Source of the DNA: Neoceratodus forsteri
Lineage: Eukaryota > Chordata > Ceratodontiformes > Ceratodontidae
Assembly: GCA_016271365.2 (NCBI GenBank)
Contig: CM028132.1
Coordinates: forward strand, 1,183,009,001 to 1,183,073,000
Direction: 5' to 3'
Length of the DNA: 64,000 bases
The position numbers and the translations under genes are program-made. The notes beneath the pieces were generated by a model. The model did not search any database, had not been told where the DNA came from, and worked only from the letters and a program-made list of their open reading frames with translations. Each line of letters opens with the position of its first letter. Within the stretch, counting starts at the first letter, position 1. Positions 1-9,935 of this stretch are shown piece by piece.

Positions 1-648
1 TCTGTGCATAAGTGTGTGTGTGTGTGGGGGGGGAGACGGTAAAGTACTCCAGGAGGATTTGGCAAGACTGGAGGGATGCTCGAACACATGGCAACTTGGG
101 TTTAATGCCAAGAAGTGCAAAGTCATGCACTTGGGAGCCAGGAACCCTGGAAATAGTTACTGGTTGAGGGGAGTGCAGTTATCCACGTCAGTGGAGGAGA
201 AGGATCTGGGTGTACTGGTAACAGGGGAAATGAACCACTCAGCCCAGTGCAGGAAGGCAGCAGCAAAGGCCAACAGAATGCTGGGGTGCATCAGAAGGAG
301 AATCACTTCCATGAGTGGGAAAGTCATCCTGCCCCTATACAGGTCCCTGGTGAGGTCACAGTTGAAGTATTGCATGCAGTACTGGTGCCCCTACTTGAAA
401 AAAGACACAAGGCTTCTGGAAGGGGTACAGCGCAGGGCAACGAAAATGATGCTGGAGTTGGGAGATGAACCTTATGAGGAGAGACTTAGCTCAGTATGTA
501 TTCTCTGGAGGACAGAAGGGGGAGAGGGGATATCATTGAGACCTTCAAGTACCTGAAGGGCATGAACAGAGTAAACACTGAGAGTATTTTCAAATTAAAA
601 GGTGGGAGGGAAACCAGGGGACACTTTCTTGAATTGGAAGGAGGCAGA
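1..648 (+). mobile_element. CR1-type LINE fragment, C-terminal end of reverse transcriptase
   Basis: An open frame at 14-556 encodes the thumb/C-terminal part of a CR1-clade reverse transcriptase. It carries the usual blocks: WQLGFNAKKCKVMHLG, then KANRMLGCIRR, LPLYRSLVRSQLKY, and the RRATKMM box. The catalytic FADD region lies beyond the left edge. The copy is broken by a SINE at about 650 and resumes at 1079. It is an old, non-functional copy. Confidence 0.85.
11..34. repeat. GT-rich simple repeat followed by a G run
   Basis: A short (GT)n tract runs directly into nine consecutive G. It is low-complexity sequence inside the LINE fragment. Confidence 0.8.
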
Positions 649-649
649 T

Positions 650-1042
650 TTTAATTTTTTATTTTTATTTAGTTTTTGTTGACCGGGTAAGCGCACTAGA
701 CAAATCCTGCCTATTTTCAGGCACGACCAAGGGGAGGGGGATACAGATGAATGCCAACTGACCTTGAACCAGATTAAGCTGTTGGTGGTAATTTTAGTGA
801 ATGAGGAAATTTGGCCAGGACACGGGAAATTCCCTACTCTTCGATAAGTGCCATGGGATCTTTAACATCCACCTGAACTACCACCAATCCAGGCAGATGG
901 GACCTCGGTTTAACGTCTCATCCGAAAGACGGCACCTCAGAAGTGCAGCACCCCTCTCATGCTGCACTACAGTGTCAGTACTGGGATATTAACCCAAGTG
1001 CCAGATGCGAGAACTGAACCCATAGCCCTCTGATCTCCTGGC

Positions 1043-1074
<32 letters not shown>

Positions 1075-1078
1075 TGAC
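650..1078 (-). mobile_element. tRNA-derived SINE with HE1/V-SINE-like core, inserted in the CR1 copy
   Basis: Read on the minus strand it begins with a tRNA-like head (TGGCTCAGTAGGTAGCACAC, then GGGTTCAGTTC as box B). A core follows containing CGGATGAGACGTTAAACCG and GATCCCATGGCACTT, hallmarks of an ancient SINE core known from sharks and fishes. It ends in a LINE-derived tail with a GGTCAACAAAAACTAAATAA-like terminus. A second copy is at 7455-7885. The CR1 reading resumes immediately after it, so it is a nested insertion. Confidence 0.75.
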
Positions 1079-1405
1079 ACTGACAAAATTCAGATTCAGA
1101 AGGGAAATGAGGAGGGACAGATTCAGAAGGGAAATGAGGAGGCACTGTTTTACCAAAAGGGTGGTTACAGGATGGAATGCACTGCCGGAGGAGGTGGTAT
1201 CACTGTGTACAGTGAGCAGCTTCAAGAGGGGGTGAGACAGGATCAAAGGGAGGGTTCAGACTTGAGAGTGAATGGGGGTCGGTGAGAAAGAAACAGGAGG
1301 AAAAACAGTGGGGGGGGGGGAGCTGCAGTCTAAATGGCTGAAGTGCTGCATAGTCAAGCAGACTAGATAGACCACAAGGCCTGTATCTGCTGGCAATTTG
1401 TTATG
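1079..1405 (+). mobile_element. CR1-type LINE 3' end (continuation of 1-648)
   Basis: Encodes the terminal motif FTKRVVTGWNALPEEVVS typical of CR1 ORF2 C-termini. A 3' UTR follows and ends in the family tail AGCAGACTAGATAGACCACA (about 1358-1377) plus a CTGCTGGCA stretch. A 24-29 bp segment containing AGATTCAGAAGGGAAATGAG is duplicated in tandem at 1091-1140. Confidence 0.8.
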
Positions 1406-2115
1406 GGTAAGACAACATTTTTTAGGACTCCTACAGTATGCCATAGATGTAGAGCTAATGACCAATTCCATGTAGCAAAATTATAAAATCTGCTTTTTCT
1501 GCTTTTTTTTTTTTTTTAACTCCACAAAATTGAGGGCAGATCAGCATATTTCTAACAAACAGTTGTCTCAAAATGTAGGGGTTTGCCCAAAATGCTGGTG
1601 CCAGTGTTTTTTTTTGTGCATGATAAAGTGGTGCAAATAGAGTTTTTTTAATGAAAAATTGACTCCTAAATGATGGTTTAAAAAATGGCAAATTCTGCTT
1701 TTCACTGGTGTTTTCCATTGAAAACAGAAAATTATTGGCCCTATGGCTGTGTAGGTTTCAGCCCAGAAGCAAGTTGGTGGTGGTGGGGGACCAGCCTCTT
1801 GATGTCAATGATTTGATTTACTGTAGGGTTGATTAGATAGTGCAAAGTCAGATCCAATAACAGAATTTCAAACTATCCTCAGATATACTAATAGAATCCG
1901 AGTTTGGTTCTAATGTTAAAAAAAAAAAAAACCCTCTTGGCAGCAAATAGATCCCCAACCCGAACACTGCAGTGAGGTATTCCCCCACCCTATCCACCCT
2001 GTCACACCCAACCTCTCTCCTCTCCGCCAAGCCCCTTGTGAAAATAACTTTTCAATTATAAGGCTGATGCAGATTTTTAATTTTTGTAATTTCTATTTAT
2101 CTCACCCCCTTCCCA
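1406..2115. other. unassigned AT-rich intronic DNA
   Basis: No gene or clear element is seen. It has a T-run near 1505-1520 and an A-run near 1919-1932. Open frames here are short and without recognisable motifs. Confidence 0.6.
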
Positions 2116-2725
2116 ACCAGCTTCACATCCTCAGGAGCGCCAGTGGAGTCTACCCCTGCTACCCGCCTTACTTGCACTGGCCCGTTCCCCCATCCTGCTG
2201 CAGTTTACACCCTGGGCAGGGATGAGGTGGGGCAGGAACACCCCAAACAATTCTGTATCTCGTCGGGCTTGGAGCGGTCATGCAGGTGGGAGCACATTGG
2301 GGCCATACTCGGTGCTCCGTCTCCCCGGAGCTGGAGGGTATTTTTCCTCCTTTCTTTACGGACATCACGTGCCTTAGAAACATAGACTTTGACGGCAGAT
2401 AAGGACTGCTTGGCCCACCTAGTCTGCCCATGACATCAAGGTGCCTAGCGCCGACATCCATCATGTCCTCCCCTCTGTGTCTGCTCGGTGCTTGCTGTGC
2501 CTCAGACTTCCGCCTGGAGCCAGTGAGGCACCAAGTCTCTACCCCCCTCCCTCCCTGGAGAAGATGAACTGTCCCTGTGATGCTCAAGCCCCCTGCTAGC
2601 CCTCCAGCTCCTGGGCTTGCTCCCGAACCCGGGTTGCTGGTGTCGCAAGCAGAAATCCAACTGCTGTGCCAACGGGCTGGCATCTGATGCGCATTTTTTT
2701 GCTCTTTCCCCCACCTGCTACTCCT
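2116..2725 (-). mobile_element. Long GC-rich SINE (SINE-B family), interrupted by a CR1 tail
   Basis: On the minus strand it starts near 2720 with a tRNA-like head whose box B contains AACCCGGGTTCGGGAGC. A GC-rich body follows. The same order of blocks recurs at 8230-8800 and 53840-54370 (minus) and at 29565-30430 and 38829-39380 (plus), so it is a dispersed family. The block order CTCCGTCTCCCCGG, TCCTCCCCTCT, CGAACCCGGGT is shared with the copy at 54 kb. A 60-bp CR1 tail sits inside it. Confidence 0.65.
2376..2436 (-). mobile_element. CR1 3' tail fragment nested in SINE-B
   Basis: The block TTAGAAACATAGACTTTGAC, followed by GGCAGATAAGGACTGCTTGG and AGTCTGCCCA, is the reverse complement of the CR1 3' end seen at 16975, 22745, 31015 and 60272. 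The copy at 53.8-54.4 kb lacks this block at the same place, so it is an insertion. Confidence 0.7.
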
Positions 2726-2729
2726 TCTG

Positions 2730-3555
2730 ATTTCCATAGCTTTCCATTCTACCCACCAGTCTCACCCTCTGCTATTGATCACTGCTACCTGACTCCCCAG
2801 ACTGTTCCCATATCCATGGAGGGTCCAACTTATTCTTACTGGGGAGTGGCAGTTCCTGGGGGTCCACCCTGCCTGAATCTGAGAATGGCATTTTAGTAAA
2901 TCCTGGAAGCGCAACTAGTGCTACATGTAAAAAGGAACACAGTCCACAAAAGGAAAGAAACTTAAACTACTTTAGACAGCATTTTTGAAAAACAAAAATA
3001 TCTGAGAGTTGTTCAAGAGATGAGATACATGTGAAACACTGCCACATATGAAGTGGTGTTAAAAAAGGTATTTCCTGAAAAAGTCATTTGAGCATAATGG
3101 CCAAATGTTGGGGCCAACCAAGTGAAGATTTATGAATTAAAGCATCACTATTTCCAAGCATCAAGGAGTGAAGATGTTTCTGTTGTGTTCACCTCCCCCC
3201 CAATTATGTCTACTGTATATCAGTAGCTTTGCATTCTAGTGGCAGCTGGGATCTACTTGTTTCGGTATACTATTGTTGCACTTTTGCCTATGGGTCCACT
3301 AAGATATGCAGGGCTATGACAGCAGTGATGATGCACTTTGGGGGCTGTTGGCATAGGGGGCATGGCAGCCATCATTCAGTCAGGCCAGGGTGGGTGCTGG
3401 TTTCCCATTTTCTTGGCCCCGCCTCTCTCTCTCCGCAGTGGCATGCACTGTGGTGACACCCTATAAGTGGAGCCGCACAACACCAGGTATTGCTTTCCGA
3501 GTGGTGCAGCGCAGCAACCTCCCCCTGGAGGAGAGCGTCCCCTTTATCATCTTCC
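2730..3555. other. unassigned intronic DNA
   Basis: No gene is recognised. 2900-3200 is AT-rich. 3230-3555 is GC-richer and reads into the outer part of the foldback palindrome that follows. Open frames here are short and lack motifs. Confidence 0.5.
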
Positions 3556-3559
3556 CTGC

Positions 3560-4300
3560 TGGCCTCCATTCTTGTCGTCCCATGCTCCAGGCTTGTACCT
3601 AGGTCAGCAGCATGCGAAGTGGGTGTCCCATCACTTGACACCTCGGAGCCGGCTTGTTGCACATTTTGAATCACTCCTGTCCTCCCACCTGTGCAAAATC
3701 ATAAACCACCCACCTCCTCTCACTTGCAAACTACCCAGACCCTCCTAGTTAAATGACAAACCCCACCCTACATACTCTCTAGCACCCAGCCTTCCTCCAT
3801 CCCCTCCAGAGCCCCCACATTGTAAAGATATAATTGTTTTATGGTCCCGCATTGGAGCGATCTTTGTACTCGTCTTCAGCCACAGTATCCCAACTAGATG
3901 AATGAATAATGACATCCTCCTGCAGCAACACTTGATTGGCTTTCAAATGGCCAGTTGGGTGTTACTATAGAAGGATATCACCATTTACTCAAACTGGTTG
4001 GGACACTGCGGCTGAAAAGTGTGAAAATAAGCATGACAATTGCTCCACAGTGGGACCCAAAGTCAATTATGTATCTTATAATTGGGGGGATTTTGGTGGG
4101 AGGTTGGAGGCTGTGTGCTAGAGGGTGAGTAAGGTGGGAGTTGACATTTAAACTCCGAGATCGGGATGGTTAACAAGGTGGGGGAGGTGGTTGGTTTGTG
4201 ATTTGGTGCAAGTGGGGGGATGAGATTTTTCAGGAAATGGCACAGCACATCCTCTGCCCTTGTCACTGTCTCATCATGGAGCAGGGCGGCTATGGACCAG
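3560..4300. repeat. Large imperfect palindrome (foldback or MITE-like element)
   Basis: The two halves are diverged reverse complements of each other around a centre near 3945. Matching pairs include TTCAGCCACAGTATCCCAAC (3877) with GTTGGGACACTGCGGCTGAA (3992), TATGGTCCCGCATTGGAGC with the complement of 4043-4062, CTCTCTAGCACCCAGCC with GGCTGTGTGCTAGAGGG, and CAAAATCATAAACCACCCAC with GTGGTTGGTTTGTGATTTGG. Each arm is about 350 bp. No transposase is present. The right arm ends where the LINE begins at about 4300. Confidence 0.75.
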
Positions 4301-5775
4301 GGCAAACTCTCGGGGCCTTTGATCTTGTTGATCATGCCATGCTCTCCACTCAACTTAGATCCTTTGGTCTATCTCCTGATGTGCTCAGCTGGTTCTCCAA
4401 CTATTTACACGGCAGAACGCAACTGGTTAAATATGGCAAGGAGCTCTCTGGCTCTATTCTTGTAACCATGGGTGTCCCCCAAGGCTCTGTCCTGGGGCCC
4501 CTGCTCTTCTCCATTTTTGTAAATAATCTCCCCGCAGCCACTGTTCACTGTAAGCCAATCCTCTATGCAGATGACTTGGTCATCCTAACTCACTCCCCGG
4601 AGACGGGAGTCATCAATCGCCATCTGAGTGAGGACCTGGGGAACATTCAGTCATGGATCTCATCCCACAAATTGGTTCTTAATCTAAAAAAAACCCAGGC
4701 CATGCTCTCTGGGTCTCAGGCCAAGATTAAGGCCTCCACTGCTCCATTCTGTGTTTCTGGTACTGACGGTGTTCCGATCCCTGCCACTGACAACTTCAAA
4801 TACCTTGGGGTGACGCTGGACCCGCAGCTTGACCTTGGCTGCCATGTTCAGAATACATGCAAGACTGTCAACTGCAAACTGGGTCTGGCCTACAGAGCTA
4901 AAAGCAACCTTACTCCTGCTGCCCGTATTGCTCTGGCCAGAGATGTGCTCCTCCCTTCACTCTGCTGTGGGCTCCTTTTGTTTGCCCGCTCCACCAAAGC
5001 TCACTTCTCTAGGTGGTCTACTGCCTACAACAATGTCTGCCGCTTTGCTCTGGCTGCCCTCTGTCTCACCCACCATTGTGACCTCTTCAGCGAGCTAAAC
5101 TGGCTCTCCCCCTCAAATCACATGGACTTTGTCTTATGGTGCTTCACGGGAAAGGTCCTTGACACTGGCACCCCCCCCAGGGCTGGCGAAATTCCTTGTC
5201 CTGGTTGCCTCCTCATACTATTCCCTCAGGTCTCAGGGGCCCGCCATCCTTAAGATACCTGCTACCCGGACTCAAATGGGAGGTAGGGATTTTGCTGCAT
5301 GTGCTCCGAGACTGTGGAATGCTTTCCCTGCCCAGGTCCGCTCCTCCCCCTCACAGGGCTGCCTTCGTTCTTCCCTGTGGAACCACCTCAAACTCTCTTC
5401 GGCCAGTGGTTGCTCCAAACCCCCGTGATCTAACACTGCACTCCTCTCTCCTGGACAAAAGACTCGACTTCTGAGGTCTTATGTTGTAAATAGTGTTGTG
5501 TCTGCTGTCTCTCAACTGTGCCTCTTGTACCGCTCTTAGTTGCTACATGTGTTACTCTGTTGTGTACATACTGAACAAAACTGTCTTACAAGACCTGTAA
5601 GCTGTTTTAATCTGTATTAAGTTGTCCTCACATGACTTGTAAACTGTTTTAATCTGTACCATGTCGTCCTATGTATTTAAATCTGTAATTCCTGTACTCT
5701 CCCGGGATGTACCTGAAAATAGGCAATTGTCTTGTCTAGTGTACTTACCTGGTCAATAAATGCTAAATAAATTAA
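4300..5775 (+). mobile_element. L2/CR1-group LINE fragment: reverse transcriptase and 3' UTR
   Basis: The coding part (to about 5253, finished in another frame at 5428) starts in RT at FDLVDHAMLSTQL. It has the GVPQGSVLGPLLFSIF block, the catalytic YADD (about 4564-4575) and the C-terminal FAACAPRLWNAFP box. RT copies the element's RNA into the target site. Upstream coding is lost, and the open frame's first 38 or so codons (4198-4300) belong to the palindrome. One frameshift occurs near 5200. The 3' UTR ends with GAAAATAGGCAATTGTCTTG and TGGTCAATAAATGCTAAATA, a tail shared with SINEs here. The element is dead. Confidence 0.85.
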
Positions 5776-5789
5776 ATTTACTAGGTGCG

Positions 5790-5945
5790 GCAACCTTATA
5801 ATTAGAGAACCAACTTCACATGGTGTTTAGGGGTAGGAAGGAGTTTGGGTGCTAGAGGGTGGGTAGGGTGTGGGTTTATCTGATGTATCGGGTTGAGGGC
5901 ATCGACAGGTTGAGGGAGGTGGGTGGATGGTGATTTCTGCAATGA
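5790..5945. repeat. Third arm-like copy of the palindromic repeat
   Basis: The sequence AACCTTATAATTAGAG, then GTGCTAGAGGGTGGGTAGGG and GGAGGTGGGTGGATGGTGAT follows the same order as the right arm of the 3560-4300 palindrome (4075-4205). It lies just after the LINE tail, so the LINE separates related repeat arms. Confidence 0.6.
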
Positions 5946-6724
5946 TTTTTAAGGCAGTTTTAAACGGGGAAAATCTCAGATTCTGGATCAGGTATTAGAT
6001 TTCAGAATCCAAATCTAATATAAAATCCTAATAAAGAGGATCTTCGGCAACTATATCCAAAAATCCTAAATCCTAACATTTAGGATCAGAATTGGAGGTA
6101 TCAGAATTTGCAAACAGATGTCCGAGCACACTTAGTGTGGGTCAGGGTGAGGCTAAAATAGGAAAGAAACTTAGAAGAGAAGGGCCTCAGTGCAAAAGCA
6201 CTAAAGCAAGATTTACCTGGGCCTGGGAGGGCATTGTCAAGGTACTGGCCAGTTATATATACTGTGCCTTAACACCAAACTGGGCACCAGTGAGATGCCA
6301 CAAAATCTCAGGGGCTAAAGTTATTTAAAGTGCAGTTCCAACATGTGTATCTTGACAGATGCAGAGAAAAAGATTAGCTGGCTTGTCTTGTTTTGTACAT
6401 GCAGTTGGCCTCTTTAATGAAGATGTGGTGTTGTGCCTCTCCCTGTGGGATTCCTCTTCAAGCTCCATGACCTGCTTGACCTCACCAGTGGTACTGCTAG
6501 CCTCTTTTCTGCTTTCTTTTCTTATGTGATGAATATATTCACTAAGCATTCCCTCCCCACTTCACCACCACAATCTCCACTACAAATATCCTCAGATGTC
6601 AGTTCCCTTGGCCTGCAATCATTACTAGTGCATGGATATCGGGTGCTGTGCCTTTCAGTATGACTCACTCCCAGAGGCAGGAATTTCTTTCTTTTGAATA
6701 CTACTATGGGTTAAAATGAAGAAG
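5946..6724. other. unassigned intronic DNA
   Basis: No gene or clear repeat. A stretch at 5985-6090 contains several short imperfect copies of GGATC/AATCCTAA-type words. Confidence 0.5.
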
Positions 6725-6885
6725 TTGCTGGAGTCCCACGCTATGAAACAGTAAATCACAGGTTCAAATCCCACTGCAGTCACTCATTCACTGTGTGATC
6801 TTTAACAAGTCATTTGACCTCCTTGTGTTTGACACGGACTATAACGTGCTGCACCTCAGTTTGGCTACCTTAGATACAGAGAGGT
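6725..6885 (+). mobile_element. MIR-like tRNA-derived SINE
   Basis: Box B ACAGGTTCAAATCCCACTGC is followed by a MIR-like core, ACTGTGTGATCTTTAACAAG and TCATTTGACCTCCTTGTG, then CACCTCAGTTTGGCTACC. The order matches MIR/CORE-SINE elements. Confidence 0.75.
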
Positions 6886-6889
6886 GTCA

Positions 6890-7450
6890 ACATGGCTTAC
6901 TTTTTTTCTCTGTTTGCTGACAGCCTCCATCAACCCTCATGGCTCCTCCAACCCCATCACCCACTGACCTTGGGACTTAACTTGGCCATGGAGTGCTCCG
7001 CAGCTTGCCCCCTGTGGTGGGGTCATTGGGGGAGTCCCCCAAGCCCCCTTCTGGTGCCACAGTGAGAGCCATGGTTGAGCCCAGTAGGCAGTGTGAGGTC
7101 TGTGGGGCACAACATCCTGCGGCCAGTGTTTTTTCCATTTTCTTCCCGACCCACGGAGATTCCGTGGAGATGGCGGTTTTATGCGTGCACATCAAACGAT
7201 GTGCTTTCGTCTCCTACCAAGGAGTGTCCCCCCCCCCGGAAGTGCTGTCTGGCCGCACTGCCACCCATGGTCACCTAGGTGGTGGTGCTGCAGTGGCACA
7301 GTCTGCTCTCCCTCCCTGGAGGAGGAGGAGAGCATCCACTGGGACACGCAATCCTTTGCTCCCGAGCCAAGCACCGAGCAGCTCGGGATCATTCCAGATC
7401 CCGTATTGTTGGTGTGATGGTATGTGAGGCATGGGTGCCTCTGCTGTCTG
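6890..7450. repeat. GC-rich stretch, possible diverged SINE-B copy
   Basis: It shares scattered blocks with SINE-B copies (GTCTGCTCTCCCTCCCTGGA; GAGCCAAGCACCGAGCAGC) but I cannot align it end to end. Open frames on both strands come from its base composition, not from a recognisable protein. Confidence 0.35.
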
Positions 7451-7454
7451 TGCT

Positions 7455-7885
7455 GCTGGGCCCGGCCAGCATAGCTCACTTAGTAACTCATCTGCCTCTG
7501 GGCCAGAAGCTCAGTCACGGGTTCTAACCCTGCAGTGGGATTGAGCTCATACCATAAACGCTGTCACCAGAGTGCAGTATTAGGGGATGCTGCACTATCG
7601 AGATGTGTCATTCTTCAGATGAGAGTCATTAATCTGAAGTCCCACCTGCCTTTTCTGACAGTTGTTCAGGTGGATGTTAAAGATCCCATGGCATTTCTCG
7701 AGAAAACTAGGTTATTTCCCTCTGTGTCCTCGCCAAACTTCCCCAGTTCACAAAAAATACCACCAACTGTTCAGTCTGGTTCAGTTTCAGTTGATTTGCC
7801 TCTGTATCCCCCAGTCAGGACGAGTCCGTAATTAGTATTGTCCGACCCTCCTTTCCTGATCAACAAAAACTAAGTAAATAATAAA
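7455..7885 (+). mobile_element. tRNA-derived SINE with HE1/V-SINE-like core
   Basis: The head CATAGCTCACTTAGTAACTC and box B CACGGGTTCTAACCCTGCAG form a tRNA-like promoter. The core has TTCTTCAGATGAGAGTCATT and AAAGATCCCATGGCATTTCT. The tail ends TGATCAACAAAAACTAAGTA followed by AATAA repeats. It is the same family as 650-1078 in the opposite orientation. Confidence 0.8.
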
Positions 7886-7909
7886 GGAAAAGGGGTTGGG
7901 CCCATTCAG

Positions 7910-8130
7910 GAGGTGTTTTTTTTTTTTTTTTATTGTAGAATTTTTCTCCGGGAAAGGCTGATTGAGATGAAGCTCATTTCAAGGTGTGACCCAGGAGTAC
8001 AGGGAGGTTTAGTGACTTGCTCAGGATCACACAGTCTGCAAGTGGCAGTTGTGGGATTTAAACCCAGATCTTTGGGGTCTACAGAGTCATAGTTTGGTGC
8101 TCAAGTGTCTAGGTTACACTGCTTCTCTTG
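7910..8130 (-). mobile_element. MIR-like SINE
   Basis: The minus-strand reading has box B GGGTTTAAATCCCACAACTG, then the core TGACTTGCTCAGGATCACAC (as written on plus) and a T-rich plus-strand end that corresponds to its A-rich tail. It is closely related to the copies at 29718, 30140 and 31921. Confidence 0.75.
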
Positions 8131-8229
8131 TTTCATTAGTTTCAGCTTCAGATTCATACTGTGCAGCAGCAGAAGCATCTTGTAGTTTCCCTGGCATGCA
8201 CTGAACCATTTTTTCCTGTTTTTTTTTTT

Positions 8230-8800
8230 TGGTCCTACCTGCCTTAGGTATCCACTCCTTCTGGCTCTCTGCATGGTGTGTCTCCCTGCCGGACTCAAAG
8301 CACACTACTGGACCCCTCCTGCAGACCTCAGTCACATTCTGTGGGCAGATCCGACTTATCTCTGTCTCCTGATGCCATCAGGAAGGAAGCGCCTGTTGCT
8401 GGCTCATAACGGTTGGAGGTGTAGGGGCCATCTCTTGGGGATCTGGTGGTGTGAAAGGGGCTTGCTGGGGAGGCCTTCATTTAGGCTGCCCAGTGCTGCC
8501 CTTTTCTGCCTTTTGGAGTCCTGCTCACCACCCATATTCTGTGAGCTTCCTGGGGCAGGGATGCTCAGCAGCGTGTCGTCACCCATGCAGCAAGAGCATC
8601 ACCGCAGAGCAGAGCCACCGCCAGGAGGTGCTAATGCAGCAGCATGCACTCATCCGCCCCCAGGGAGGGAAGCATCCAAAGGATGCCCTGACTCCCTCCC
8701 TACCAGCCTCTGCTCCTGTCATCCCTGGCTCAGGGTGCGAACCCAGGTCGCCAGTGTGCCAGAGTGATGCCCCATCGTTCTGCGCCGTAAAACTGGCTTT
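8230..8800 (-). mobile_element. SINE-B copy
   Basis: The plus strand near 8736 reads GGTGCGAACCCAGGTCGCCA, the complement of the tRNA-like box B shared with 2620 and 54300. The GC-rich body and CTCCCTCCC blocks follow the family order. The frames here (for example 8273-8767) are not genes. Confidence 0.6.
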
Positions 8801-9419
8801 TCGTAGTTTAATATTTTTTTTGACTGGTAGGCAGGTTTACACAAACAAGAAGAAATTGGGCAGGTAAGACCTGTCTTTTTGCATCCAACCACAGGATGTC
8901 AACTTAACGGATTTTTACAGCAGTTACACAACTATATCTTACATTGTAATATGAATACATTATGTAATATGGAATAATTAATGGAAACATAGAAACATAG
9001 GCAATGATGACAGAAGAAGACCAACAGTTCATCTATTATAATTTTATTAATAATTTTACAATATTCAACACAAAAAAATCTTCGGCCTCTAGTCCTACTC
9101 CAGACATGCTTGGGCATGGCAGACAGATTCAAGGCAGAAGCTGGTAAGGACAAACCTGTCTTCTGTAGTAAATCTCTTATTTGTTTTTTATTTTCATATT
9201 TGCTTGTGTGCAGAGTGTGAAGCGAACTTCTTGTTACAAAGAGGACTTTCAGAGGTTTGTCACCATCGGGTCCAGTGCAGCTGAAGCTGCAGTGGGCCTA
9301 GCAGTGACAGACCAGTCAGCAGCCAGGCTAATCATAACACTGGTCAGTGCTAGCAAGGCAGAAACTTCTAGTAGTTGAAAGGAGCCAGTCACTTCAATCA
9401 GACAGTGGCTACCTTGTTT
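8801..9419. other. unassigned DNA with a CR1 tail remnant
   Basis: GGAAACATAGAAACATAGGC followed by ATGATGACAGAAGAAGACC at about 8983-9020 is a minus-strand CR1 3' tail remnant. The rest, including 9180-9419, shows no recognised gene. Confidence 0.55.
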
Positions 9420-9935
9420 CAGCTACATAACACTGCCCAGCAACCAGGTGTCATTATCAGCCTGCTTCCCTGCCTGGTCGTGGAGTCTCTCTGTCTTCCC
9501 CATCCCCATTGTGGCTGTTGCACTCCCCGCAGTGGTGGAGCTAAAGGGGGGCTGGGGAGCGGTCGCTCCTCCTGGCTGCCCTGGTGTGAGTAGTGGTGCC
9601 CCACTACCATCTTTATTCACTGTTTAGTGCCCATTGTGGAGCCTGTGATTGACTAAATGGCCCCCCCGGCTCCCAAATGTTCCCAAACCTTGCTCCGCCA
9701 CTGACTCCCCAGCTCCACGTGCAAAGTTCTTGGAGCTGGGAGAGCAAGGATCAATGTGGTACTGGCTGTGGGAACAATGTTCTAGTTCTGTTTGTTGCAG
9801 TCTCTCTCTGTCTTCCCCCATTGTGTGTGTGGCTGTTGTACTCCCTGGCCACACTTGCAGAGTTCTTGGAGCTGAGAGAGCAAGGATCAATGTGGTACTG
9901 GCTGCAGGAACAACTTCCTAGTTTTGGTTATTCCC
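9420..9935. repeat. Dispersed repeat with an internal tandem duplication
   Basis: 9428-9480 (ACTGCCCAGCAACCAGGTGT, then CAGCCTGCTTCCC) recurs at 28118-28180. Within it, a block starting TTCTTGGAGCTGGGAGAGCA at about 9727 is repeated at about 9860 (period about 130 bp) with AAGGATCAATGTGGTACTGG in both. Confidence 0.65.

Noticed and set aside
2168..2737. 189-codon minus-strand open frame
   Set aside because: Falls within a GC-rich SINE-B copy plus an inserted CR1 tail; explained by composition.
3372..3748. Overlapping frames of 70-100 codons on both strands
   Set aside because: They fall in and beside the foldback palindrome; no known domain.
9181..9378. 65-codon plus frame with a hydrophobic start
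   Set aside because: Short, no homology recognised and no supporting splice context.
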